In this document: positions 34,552 through 42,915 of the stretch, in pieces
Layout of the letters: the number at the start of each line of letters is the position of its first letter
Position numbering within the stretch: position 1 is the first letter of the stretch
NCBI GenBank assembly: GCA_947499505.1
Contig: CANMOQ010000002.1
Location: 496,001-560,000 of the forward strand
Reading direction: 5' to 3'
Length of the DNA stretch: 64,000 nucleotides
DNA from: an uncultured Erythrobacter sp.
Lineage (GTDB): Bacteria; Pseudomonadota; Alphaproteobacteria; Sphingomonadales; Sphingomonadaceae
Program-made: the position numbers and the translations under genes
The notes under the pieces: model-generated
What the model saw: only the letters and a program-made list of their open reading frames with translations
Told to the model about the DNA's origin: nothing
The model's database searches: none

Positions 34552-34890
34552 TTGATCCGATTTGGGTCTGTTGGCGTGAAGTGCTCGGAAAAAGTCTCTA
34601 TGAGCGCGAGTGCCAGGCTCAATTCTGTCGCAGGGCTTCGGCCTCTTGGCTGTGGCTGAGTGTGCCGCCGTTTTGTGCGATTGAGCGAGGGCTGCAGGTC
34701 GGACGAAGGTCACCCTCTTACTGGCTTGACTGCCGCAAATTTGTCCTTACCGCCGCGCCTAGCATACTCAGGTGCAACATTTCAAAATTGGATATTTCGG
34801 GACGAGCGACTATGGGAACCAACTGTTATGGTTCGCAGCACGTTAGCACCATCTTCACGACGTAATTTCTAGGTTAAAAAGGCCATTTCG
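34552..34890. other. intergenic region before pseB, no convincing gene
   Basis: A 339-base gap. A frame at 34548-34865 spans most of it, but it is rich in Cys and Trp, starts with TTG without a ribosome site, and resembles nothing known. The interval probably holds the promoter of the pseB-pseC-pseF operon; TTGTCC (34741-34746) with CATACT 16 bases downstream is a weak candidate. Confidence 0.4.
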
Positions 34891-35889
34891 ATGCTCGAGA
34901 ATTCCACCATCCTTCTTACCGGCGGCACCGGGTCCTTTGGGCATGCCTTTGTCCCGCTAGCTTTAGAAAAATACAACCCCAAGAAACTGATCATTTTGTC
35001 GCGTGACGAGATGAAACAGTGGGAAATGGCGAAGAAGTTTCAGGGCGATTCTCGTCTTCGGTTCTTTATTGGCGATGTGCGCGATCGCGAGCGGATGTAT
35101 CGTGCGCTTGATGGTGTGGATTATGTGGTGCACGCGGCGGCGACCAAGATCGTGCCGACGGCAGAATATAACCCGTTCGAGTGCATCAAAACCAACATAA
35201 ATGGCGCAATGAATTTGATCGACGCCTGTATCGATCAAGGCGTGAAGCGCGTCGTAGCTCTCTCGACTGACAAAGCCTCAAGCCCAATTAATCTGTATGG
35301 CGCAACCAAGCTTGCGTCAGACAAATTGTTTGTCGCTGGCAATTCATATGCTGGAGAACACAATACGCGGTTTGCTGTTGTTCGTTATGGCAACGTCATG
35401 GGGTCACGCGGGTCCGTCATTCCATTCTTTATGTCGATCAAGGACTCTGGCGAGTTGCCCATCACGGATGACCGAATGACTCGTTTCATGATCTCTCTGG
35501 AAGAAGGGGTGGAATTGGTATTTCACGCTTTTCAAGACATGGTGGGCGGAGAGGTCTATGTGAAAAAGATCCCGTCGATGAAGGTGACTGAAGTCGCAGG
35601 GGTGATCGCACCAGACGCAAATCAGAAAATCGTTGGGATCAGGCCCGGCGAGAAGGTACATGAGCAGATGATCGGTGTGGAGGATGCTCCCTACACATTT
35701 GAGTATCCTGAGCATTTCAAAATTCTACCCGCTATCCATGAGTGGTCTGAGGATCCTTATCGCATCAAAGATGGAGTGCGGGTGCCAGATGGATTTTCAT
35801 ACACGAGCGACAACAATTCGGACTGGATGAGTCGTGAGGCATTGGCCGAGTGGATCGCTGCTAATCGCGACAGAATTGGGGCAATCTGA
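34891..35889 (+). CDS. pseB: UDP-GlcNAc 4,6-dehydratase (inverting)
   Basis: A 332-residue soluble SDR catalysing the first pseudaminic acid step, forming the UDP-4-keto-6-deoxy-L-altrose-type intermediate. GGTGSFG is at 11-17, SRDEMKQWEM is the PseB-specific stretch at 37-46, D127/K128 lie in STDKAS, and the Y136/K140 pair in YGATK is intact. It lacks the membrane domain of the CapD-type enzyme encoded at 29399. Its TGA shares one base with the ATG of pseC, so pseB, pseC and pseF form a tightly coupled operon. Confidence 0.95.
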   Translation: MLENSTILLTGGTGSFGHAFVPLALEKYNPKKLIILSRDEMKQWEMAKKFQGDSRLRFFIGDVRDRERMYRALDGVDYVVHAAATKIVPTAEYNPFECIKTNINGAMNLIDACIDQGVKRVVALSTDKASSPINLYGATKLASDKLFVAGNSYAGEHNTRFAVVRYGNVMGSRGSVIPFFMSIKDSGELPITDDRMTRFMISLEEGVELVFHAFQDMVGGEVYVKKIPSMKVTEVAGVIAPDANQKIVGIRPGEKVHEQMIGVEDAPYTFEYPEHFKILPAIHEWSEDPYRIKDGVRVPDGFSYTSDNNSDWMSREALAEWIAANRDRIGAI

Positions 35890-37034
35890 TGATCCCTTAT
35901 GGGCGGCAAGACATCCGCAAAGAAGATATCGATGCGGTTGTAGATGTCCTAAAGTCTGATTTCCTCACGCAAGGACCAGCAGTCCCGCGTTTTGAAGAAG
36001 CCATAGCTACGGCGGCTTCAGCACCTCATGCTGTCGCTATGAACAGTGCTACTTCGGCATTACATGTGGCTTGCGCTGCTCTCGATCTGGGTCCAGGTGA
36101 TAGCCTTTGGACATCGCCCAACACTTTTGTCGCATCTGCGAATTGCGCTAGATATTGCGGCGCAGACGTTGATTTCGTTGATCTTGATCCGAGCACAGGA
36201 AACATGTGCGCGCAAAGCTTTGCGGACAAGCTCGAATTGGCAGAACGCGATGGCAAGCTTCCTAAAATCGTCGTGCCAGTTCACCTCGCCGGCCAGTCAT
36301 GCGAGATGGACCGCATTGGCCAGCTTGCGAAGCGATATGGCATCCGCGTTATCGAAGATGCTTCCCATGCGATTGGCGGTGCCTACCAAGGTAAACCCGT
36401 TGGTGCTTGTGAGCACAGCGATATCACGATCTTTAGCTTTCATCCGGTGAAAATTGTTACATCCGCAGAAGGCGGGGCAGCGGTCACTCGTGACGCTCAA
36501 TTGGCCAATCGCATGGCCCGGTTGAGAAGCCATGGCATTACTCGTGATCCCTTGGAAATGACACACGAACCTGATGGACCTTGGTACTATCAGCAAATCG
36601 AGCTTGGATGGAATTACCGGATAACCGATGTCCAGGCGGCCTTGGGGACGCAACAAATGGCGCGTCTAGACCAGTATGTGGCAAGGCGAAATGCGCTGGC
36701 TGACCGCTATGACAAGCTCTTGTCGGACACTTCAGTGGGGCTTCCTGGCAGGCAGGATGACGCTCTTTCTGCCTTCCATCTTTACGTGGTCAGAGTGGAG
36801 GCAGACGCGCATCGGCGTATTTTCGAGGGACTTCGGCAGCGCGGGGTTGGCGTAAATCTGCACTACATTCCAGTGCATCTACAACCCTACTATCGGCAGC
36901 TTGGGTTTGGGGATGGAGATTTCCCTAATGCAGAGCGCTATTATGCTGAAGCGATTAGTATTCCGCTGTTCCCTACTATGATGGAAGAGATGCAAGACGA
37001 AGTCGTCCGGGCATTGCTTTCGGAGCTCGAATAG
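35889..37034 (+). CDS. pseC: UDP-4-amino-4,6-dideoxy-L-altrosamine transaminase
   Basis: A 381-residue PLP enzyme for the second pseudaminic acid step. The N-terminus MIPYGRQDIRKEDIDAV and the SDFLTQGP motif are characteristic of PseC. The PLP lysine is K188 in FSFHPVKIVTSAEGG; the SFHPVK form separates PseC from PglE-type enzymes. It overlaps pseB and pseF by one base each, arguing for a fixed product ratio. Confidence 0.95.
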   Translation: MIPYGRQDIRKEDIDAVVDVLKSDFLTQGPAVPRFEEAIATAASAPHAVAMNSATSALHVACAALDLGPGDSLWTSPNTFVASANCARYCGADVDFVDLDPSTGNMCAQSFADKLELAERDGKLPKIVVPVHLAGQSCEMDRIGQLAKRYGIRVIEDASHAIGGAYQGKPVGACEHSDITIFSFHPVKIVTSAEGGAAVTRDAQLANRMARLRSHGITRDPLEMTHEPDGPWYYQQIELGWNYRITDVQAALGTQQMARLDQYVARRNALADRYDKLLSDTSVGLPGRQDDALSAFHLYVVRVEADAHRRIFEGLRQRGVGVNLHYIPVHLQPYYRQLGFGDGDFPNAERYYAEAISIPLFPTMMEEMQDEVVRALLSELE

Positions 37035-37735
37035 TGTCCTTGTGCGTCATACCTGCGCGAGGAGGAAGCAAGCGCATCCCCCACAAGAACATTAAAGAGT
37101 TTTGTGGGCGACCAATGATTGCTTGGTCTATTGCGGCGGCCTTAGCGAGCCGCTGTTTTGAACGCGTCATCGTGTCAACTGACGACCAGGAAATTGCAGC
37201 GATTGCTAGCGGCGCAGGGGCAGAAGTTCCGTTTCTGAGGTCGGGCGAACTTGCGGATGACTATACTCCGACCCGTCCGGTAATGGCCGATGCTATCCAA
37301 TCTTTGGGTTTTCAGGGTTATGTATGTTGTCTCTATGCTACCGCGCCGTTTGTTACGCCTGAAGATTTGCGGCGAGGCAAAGAGCTGGTCCAAGCAGCCG
37401 GGGTGTCATACGCGATGTCCGTCACCAAGTTCGCGTTTCCGATACAGCGCGCCTTGCTTATGCAGCCGGACAATAGCGTAACGATGATGCAGCCAGAGCA
37501 CGTTGAAACACGCTCTCAAGACTTGGTCGAGGCATGGCATGATGCAGGCCAATTTTATTGGGCGAGCGCGGAGCAGTGGTGCACCCCCTCACCAATATTT
37601 GCTTCCGGGGCAGTCGGCGTCTCTATACCAAGGTCTCGTGCTCAAGATATCGACACGCAGGAGGACTGGCAGTTCGCAGAACTGCTGTTTCGAGCCCAAT
37701 CACTTGATGGGTGTGGAAGTGCCTCACCTGCCTGA
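37034..37735 (+). CDS. pseF: pseudaminic acid cytidylyltransferase
   Basis: A 233-residue CMP-sugar synthetase that activates pseudaminic acid with CTP. The nucleotide-binding motif IPARGGSKRIPHKNIK is at 6-21; SRCFERVIVSTDD, FLRSGELADDYTPT and LYATAPFVTPEDL match PseF rather than NeuA. It starts with GTG at 37034 overlapping the pseC stop. With PseB, PseC, PseG-PseH and PseI, it completes the CMP-pseudaminate route in this locus. Confidence 0.93.
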   Translation: MSLCVIPARGGSKRIPHKNIKEFCGRPMIAWSIAAALASRCFERVIVSTDDQEIAAIASGAGAEVPFLRSGELADDYTPTRPVMADAIQSLGFQGYVCCLYATAPFVTPEDLRRGKELVQAAGVSYAMSVTKFAFPIQRALLMQPDNSVTMMQPEHVETRSQDLVEAWHDAGQFYWASAEQWCTPSPIFASGAVGVSIPRSRAQDIDTQEDWQFAELLFRAQSLDGCGSASPA

Positions 37736-37809
37736 AATCGCACTCCTCAACAACGGCTTGGGGTATCACCTTCAACTGCTGACGTTGGCTTTGAAATGGT
37801 GCCTGTATA

Positions 37810-39090
37810 ATGCAGGCTAAACTACGCGTAGCTTCGCTTCTGTTTCGATCCGCGGCATTGGGAGCGAAATTTGGTCTATTCTTTGTTTTGGCCATTTTTC
37901 TTGCCCCGGAGGAAGTCGGTGTCTTTGGCCTAGTCGCCGCAACCGTGAATTTCAGCCTCTACTTTCTCGGTATGGATTTTTATATCCACGCCAATCGCGA
38001 GTTTCGAGTAGGGGACCAAAACAAGCGAAAATTCGTCCTCGCACAGACCGCTCGGCTATTTGTCGTAACACATGCTGTGATGCTGCCCACATTTTTCCTA
38101 TTGTTTCATTTCGAGGTTTTGCCCTGGAGGCTACTCCCTTTCGTCATTGCCTTGTCGGTATTGGAGCATATTTCGACCGAATTGTACCGGCTCTTGATCG
38201 CCTTTGGCCGACCCGTTTTGGCCAGTTTTGGCTTTTTCCTAAGACTAGGTCTTTGGCCATTTGTCGCTGCGTCAGGATTCTTCCTGTTCCCGCATATCCG
38301 CACTCTGGAAACAGTGATGTTTTTTTGGCTGATCGGAACGGCATTGTCGATCATTGCGCCAGCGATGTTTGTGCTGAGGTGGCCGCGGAGCCTGCAAATC
38401 CCGGGCTTTGACTGGGGTTGGATTAAAGCGGGGCTCTACATCGCTTTGCCATTCCTGCTCGGCACGCTTTGTTTGAGGGGAATGCAGACCGTTGACCGCT
38501 ACTTGTTTGATCTTCTCGTAGGGCCTGAAATTCTGGGCGCTTTCGTGCTTTTCTTAGGCTTGGCGGGTGTTGTACCGGCGATGCTTCAGGCGGGCGTCTA
38601 TTCGTTTGCACTGCCCGTTTTGCTATCGAGCGCTCATGATAAAGAGTGGGTGAAGTTTTCTAGCCAACTCAAAGAGCTTCGTACTGGCCTCCTCATAGGC
38701 TCCGTGATCTTGTCAGTTGGAGTTCTCATTGGAGCGAGACTGATGCTCATTTTGATCGATAAGCCGGTCTATCTGGAAAATTTCTCTCTGCTGTTTTTCG
38801 CATTAGCGGCCAATCTGCTGTTTGCGTTTTCAATGTACTTTCACTTGGCATTATATGCTTGTAAGAAAGACAACTTGCTGGCGCTTAGCCACGTGACTGG
38901 ACTTGTAGCGTTTGGGCTGGGCACTATTGCATTCAGCCCTATTTCGATCTTTTACGCAGTGCCGTTTGGGTTGGTCTTTGGCAATTTCGCCATTCTGCTC
39001 ACGAAATATCTGTCATTCCGCAAGCACGATCCTCGTAAGCCAATTGCGAATGCAGAACCGGGCCATGCAGCCAATCAGAGAGGGCTATAA
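37810..39090 (+). CDS. Wzx-like oligosaccharide flippase
   Basis: A 426-residue membrane protein with about twelve hydrophobic helices, similar to polysaccharide flippases of the MATE/PST superfamily (LASFGFFLRLGLWPF and MQTVDRYLFDLLVGPEILGAF are typical stretches). It would flip the lipid-linked repeat unit across the inner membrane. The terminal 20 residues are cytosolic and charged. Its stop is two bases before the start of the next gene. Confidence 0.82.
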   Translation: MQAKLRVASLLFRSAALGAKFGLFFVLAIFLAPEEVGVFGLVAATVNFSLYFLGMDFYIHANREFRVGDQNKRKFVLAQTARLFVVTHAVMLPTFFLLFHFEVLPWRLLPFVIALSVLEHISTELYRLLIAFGRPVLASFGFFLRLGLWPFVAASGFFLFPHIRTLETVMFFWLIGTALSIIAPAMFVLRWPRSLQIPGFDWGWIKAGLYIALPFLLGTLCLRGMQTVDRYLFDLLVGPEILGAFVLFLGLAGVVPAMLQAGVYSFALPVLLSSAHDKEWVKFSSQLKELRTGLLIGSVILSVGVLIGARLMLILIDKPVYLENFSLLFFALAANLLFAFSMYFHLALYACKKDNLLALSHVTGLVAFGLGTIAFSPISIFYAVPFGLVFGNFAILLTKYLSFRKHDPRKPIANAEPGHAANQRGL

Positions 39091-39092
39091 TT

Positions 39093-40514
39093 GTGCCGCC
39101 AAACCCCGGGGCATTAGCGCGCGAGTATTCCGATATACTGCGCTGGGAAATGGATAGCGGAGTTTACGACGCCTTGGTCGATGGGCTCCCCATTTGGCGC
39201 TTGATCCGCAATAGCTTCATCGTCAATCACACTGTCCGACTTGGGTTTGATGAGCCACATAGACGCGGCGCCGCCGGCGTTAGCGGCGCTGCTGCTTTAG
39301 CCTTCGGGTCTTTGGCTTCACTGTGGGACTTAAAGAGTGTGCCAGCAGCTGAGGTGGCTTTCTGGGGCTTTGGCAGAAGACAGCTCACTGAGGCCGGTTA
39401 TGTCGATCCATTTACTGATCCAGTCAGTGATTTCTTTGCACAGAAAGGCCTAAGCACTCTCTCTTTCGAACGCCCGCTCGAGGGCTGGCATCTAGAACCC
39501 GCTGTCACGAGCGACCTACGCAAATATGATGCTCCTAAGATCCTCTCCCGTGTCGCGGGTTGGGTACCGAGCAAAATTTCGCCAAAGGAAAAGGAAACAA
39601 TCGCAGCCTTGGCGAAATTACTGAGCGACAAGTTTGATCGCCCATCGGCCAACGCACAAACGCTTCTTAGCCGAGAATTGAGGGCATTTCGTAGCGAGAA
39701 AAAGTCTGCTTTGCGTCTCTTAGCGAAGGTCCGACCAAAAGCAGTATTTGTGGTCAACCGTTGGATCAACAGCGGTGTCTTGGCTGCTTGTCACGACATG
39801 GACATCCCATCTTACGAGTTTCAGCACGGAGTGGTTGGTTCGATCGGTTTTAAGTATGAAACGCCCTATTGCGCGGGCATCGATCCTAGCGGCTTTTTGA
39901 CCTTCGGGTCGGAGTGGTTGGACAAGGGCTGGGGACTTCCGAAAGGGCGAGTGCTCAATGCTGGGGCGCCGAATATCTGGACCCAGCGCGCTCAGCGCGC
40001 GGCAATGCCCAGTGGGCGAAAAATCTTGCTGGTCTCTCAGCCTAATTTGGCTGACCAACTCAATCAGGCATTTGTTGAGATTTGCTCCAATATGCCTGCA
40101 CAGGAATTCGTTTTGCGAGTTCACCCGCAGGACAGACGCGACCTCAACAAGCGTTATTCTTGCCTCGCTTTGCCGAATGTTTCTGCTGGCTCGGCTGGCC
40201 TCGCGCTATACGATCAGTTTGCCGACTGTCAGGCTGTTGTGGGCCAAGATTCTACCGTCCTTTTTGAAGCGTCATTCTTCAATCTCAAGGTGGGCCTGCT
40301 GTCGCTACCGGGTGCGCTGCAAAATGGACTGCGCGAGCGAATAGGCGATCATAACTTCTTCGACGCAAGCAATGCCCAGCTTGTCTCAGAAATGCTTAAT
40401 TCGCCTCGCGAAGCGGAGGCGCGGGATGGCAATGGCTTCTTTGACCCCTTGCAAAGCGCGATTTTGATGCAGCTGGTCAACAAGGAAAAACCGCAGGGAG
40501 GTTCGCTTGTCTAG
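39093..40514 (+). CDS. unassigned GT-B-like protein, possible glycosyltransferase
   Basis: A 473-residue soluble protein without a definite family assignment. Features pointing to a GT-B fold are the PSYEFQHGVVG stretch at the end of the first half, AGAPNIW at the interdomain joint, LRVHPQD, and VGQDSTVLFEASFFN near the C-terminus, a pattern seen in capsule-type transferases and CDP-glycerol-transferase-like proteins. It starts with GTG at 39093, two bases after the flippase gene. It is the only candidate transferase in the locus apart from the initiating enzyme, so it might use CMP-pseudaminate; this is inference. Confidence 0.6.
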   Translation: MPPNPGALAREYSDILRWEMDSGVYDALVDGLPIWRLIRNSFIVNHTVRLGFDEPHRRGAAGVSGAAALAFGSLASLWDLKSVPAAEVAFWGFGRRQLTEAGYVDPFTDPVSDFFAQKGLSTLSFERPLEGWHLEPAVTSDLRKYDAPKILSRVAGWVPSKISPKEKETIAALAKLLSDKFDRPSANAQTLLSRELRAFRSEKKSALRLLAKVRPKAVFVVNRWINSGVLAACHDMDIPSYEFQHGVVGSIGFKYETPYCAGIDPSGFLTFGSEWLDKGWGLPKGRVLNAGAPNIWTQRAQRAAMPSGRKILLVSQPNLADQLNQAFVEICSNMPAQEFVLRVHPQDRRDLNKRYSCLALPNVSAGSAGLALYDQFADCQAVVGQDSTVLFEASFFNLKVGLLSLPGALQNGLRERIGDHNFFDASNAQLVSEMLNSPREAEARDGNGFFDPLQSAILMQLVNKEKPQGGSLV

Positions 40515-40701
40515 CCATGAAAGCACTCGTATCTGGGCGCCAGATGACGATTTCGAGGACAGCCCCAATTTAGGCAGTGGTCTCACGCACCTTGCGCTGC
40601 ATCAAAAGCGGGGTATTGCTGAACGGCGTTGGCCAGAACTGCTCGGTCGGCTTACATTGTTTGATCCTTCCGCAACTCATTTTAGATCTGAGACCTTTTG
40701 A
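40507..40701 (+). CDS. small protein of unknown function, tentative
   Basis: A possible 64-residue protein starting at a TTG five bases after AGGGAGG and overlapping the end of the preceding gene by eight bases, which would allow translational coupling. Codons show a coding-like pattern (many GNN first positions) and the peptide is mixed, with an acidic start (WAPDDDFEDSPNLG) and a basic middle. No motif is recognised and there is no ATG. It may be a chance frame in the 220-base gap. Confidence 0.3.
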   Translation: MSSHESTRIWAPDDDFEDSPNLGSGLTHLALHQKRGIAERRWPELLGRLTLFDPSATHFRSETF

Positions 40702-40734
40702 TGCGTGCCGTTTGTCTATGACTTCTAACATGAA

Positions 40735-42162
40735 TTGCTGGTTTTCGTGATCGACTATCGACGCAACGCTATGGCGCTTCCCGTCGTGACACTTGCGCTG
40801 TTCGCGATGACTTTGGCCGTGCTCGGTGGCAGCTCTCGCACAGATCCAGTGCAATTAATCGCACTGCGCCCTCTTGCCGCCCTCTTCTTGATCCCTGCCC
40901 TCTATTGGTTTGAACGGGGCGAGATCAAGCGAGTGAGGGTATTGGCGACATTGCTCGTCGCTTTGATCGGTTGGACTCTCTTGCAGCTTATCCCTCTTCC
41001 TCCGGGGCTCTGGACTGCTCTTGCCGGGCGTGGAGAAGTAGCCGCATTGGATGCTGCCTTGGGGCTGGAGGATAACTGGCGGCCCATATCAATGGCACCT
41101 GCGAGGGGATGGAATGCCGCAGCCGGCCTGATTGTCCCATTTGCAGCGCTGATTGTGGCTCTTGCGGCTAAGGCGAATTCGCGGCTTCTGTTGGTCGTCA
41201 TTGGGAGCCTAGGTGTTCTTGATGCGATTCTCGGCGTCGCTCAAGTGATTGATGGATCCAATAGCGCGCTTTATTTTTATCAATATAGCAACAGAGGAGC
41301 GCCAGTCGGGATTTTCGCCAACGAAAACCATTCCGCGGCTTTTTCTGCTTGCGCATTGTTAGTGGTCACTAAACTGGCTCTTGATGAGCCGAACGCAAGG
41401 CGGCGAGGGCTTGCCAGGGTAGGCTATCCTGCCGCAGCGCTGATCATAGTGTTGGCGGCCCTGATTAGTGGGTCGAGAGGCGGGATCATCTTTGTGTTCT
41501 TCGCAGGTGTAACAGCAGCTGCGATGATCTTTTTTGCGAGTTGGCAGCCTGGCAAAGGTAGGCGGTCGCGCCGCAAGCCGCACCAGGAAAGTATCGCTCG
41601 CAAGCGCCGGTTGTTTGTGGGCGTCGGCATCTTGATGATGGCATTCGTGCCGGTCATTTTTCTGCTTTTTGATCGCGTTCCAGCGTTCTCGGATATTCTG
41701 AGTAAGGACCCGTTCGAAGATCTTCGTTGGGAAATATGGCCGGCTCTGACTGAGATGATCAACACCTATTGGCTGTTTGGTGCTGGCTTTGGCGCATTTG
41801 AACAACTCTATCACATCTACGAACCCACCAGCCTATTGATGCCAAAATATGTCAATCAGGCGCACAATGATTGGGCGCAGCTTGTAATCGAAGGCGGTGT
41901 GCCGACGATTGTTATTCTCGTTTTGGCCCTCCGTTGGGTTTTTCAGTCCATTATCCAAATCTTGGAGAACCAGCGAACCGGCATTTCATCGGCTATTTTC
42001 TGGGTAGCCATCTTCTCGATCATTGCGTTCGCGTCTTTGTTCGACTACCCGTTGCGCGCCCCTGCGTTCCAGGCAATTGGGGTTTGGTTCTTAATGGCCA
42101 TCGGGTTCGAGCGCGAGTGGGCTGACAAAGGAAAATCGCCTTCTAAGAATGGTGACGTCTGA
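40735..42162 (+). CDS. O-antigen ligase/Wzy polymerase family membrane protein
   Basis: A 475-residue polytopic membrane protein of the Wzy_C/O-antigen ligase family. About ten helices are seen; the family core includes YSNRGAPVGIFANENHSAAF, LISGSRGG, and GAGFGAFEQLYHIYEP followed by NQAHNDWAQLVIEGG. The HND motif in the large periplasmic loop is the usual signature. A TTG at 40735 gives the longest form; an ATG at 40771 just before the first helix is equally possible, neither having a clear ribosome site. It precedes the wza-like gene and may polymerise or ligate the glycan. Confidence 0.85.
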   Translation: MLVFVIDYRRNAMALPVVTLALFAMTLAVLGGSSRTDPVQLIALRPLAALFLIPALYWFERGEIKRVRVLATLLVALIGWTLLQLIPLPPGLWTALAGRGEVAALDAALGLEDNWRPISMAPARGWNAAAGLIVPFAALIVALAAKANSRLLLVVIGSLGVLDAILGVAQVIDGSNSALYFYQYSNRGAPVGIFANENHSAAFSACALLVVTKLALDEPNARRRGLARVGYPAAALIIVLAALISGSRGGIIFVFFAGVTAAAMIFFASWQPGKGRRSRRKPHQESIARKRRLFVGVGILMMAFVPVIFLLFDRVPAFSDILSKDPFEDLRWEIWPALTEMINTYWLFGAGFGAFEQLYHIYEPTSLLMPKYVNQAHNDWAQLVIEGGVPTIVILVLALRWVFQSIIQILENQRTGISSAIFWVAIFSIIAFASLFDYPLRAPAFQAIGVWFLMAIGFEREWADKGKSPSKNGDV

Positions 42163-42199
42163 TGAACTGCGCTTCACATGAATATTTGGAAATTGACTA

Positions 42200-42907
42200 A
42201 TGAATACAGGTAGTCGTCTTGCGGTTGCGCTCTGTCTCGCAATTCTTCTGCCCGGCTGTGCGGTAGATCGATCGTACGGCACCGCGCCTGACATCGAAGT
42301 AACCGATTTGCAGACATTGCCTGAGCCTAGAGGCGATTTCATTTACCGGATTGGTCCACAGCAAGTCTTGGAGGTCGAGGTCATCGGAGCGGAGCTGTTA
42401 AGTGGCAAATTCCTGACTGATGAGCTGGGTCGGCTTCAGTTTCCTTTGGTCGGGATGGTCGATGTTGACGGCAAGTCTCCGAACGAGGTGGCACGATTAC
42501 TCGCTGAATCATTGCGCGGTACATACGTCGTTGATCCTCAGGTCCGTGTGGTCCCTGATAATTTTCCGGTCCCAACGATTTCTGTTGGCGGCGAAGTAGA
42601 GCGGCCCGGCAGTTATCCTGCGGCAGGTGCCCAGACTTTGCTGCGCATTATCAATGCTGCGGGTGGACTGGATGACTTTGCCAAATTGGATGACATTTTG
42701 GTGTTGCGCGAAGTCAATGGCCAAAACTATGTCGGTCTCTATAACATGCAGGCAATCCAACGAGGAAACTACGAGGATCCCGTCCTATATCCCAATGACA
42801 TCGTGATGGTGGGTGACTCTCCGGCTAGGCGGCGATTCCAAACGATCCTTCAGTTGGTTCCAATTGCCACAGCAGCATCTGTCATAATTGACCGCACGAC
42901 GAGATAG
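42200..42907 (+). CDS. Wza-like polysaccharide export lipoprotein
   Basis: A 235-residue outer-membrane polysaccharide export protein. The signal ends in a lipobox, LLPGC with C20 as the lipidated residue. The poly-export domain (YRIGPQQVLEVEVIGAELLSG and following) is at about 48-125, followed by an SLBB domain (ISVGGEVERPGSYPAAG). At 235 residues it is short, like GumB/ExoF forms, so another outer-membrane component may be needed. It lies eight bases before the tyrosine autokinase gene. Confidence 0.9.
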   Translation: MNTGSRLAVALCLAILLPGCAVDRSYGTAPDIEVTDLQTLPEPRGDFIYRIGPQQVLEVEVIGAELLSGKFLTDELGRLQFPLVGMVDVDGKSPNEVARLLAESLRGTYVVDPQVRVVPDNFPVPTISVGGEVERPGSYPAAGAQTLLRIINAAGGLDDFAKLDDILVLREVNGQNYVGLYNMQAIQRGNYEDPVLYPNDIVMVGDSPARRRFQTILQLVPIATAASVIIDRTTR

Positions 42908-42915
42908 AAAAATCG

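Noticed and set aside
34548..34865. Frame of 105 residues before pseB
   Set aside because: Rich in Trp and Cys, TTG start without ribosome site, no recognisable motif; more likely non-coding leader DNA.
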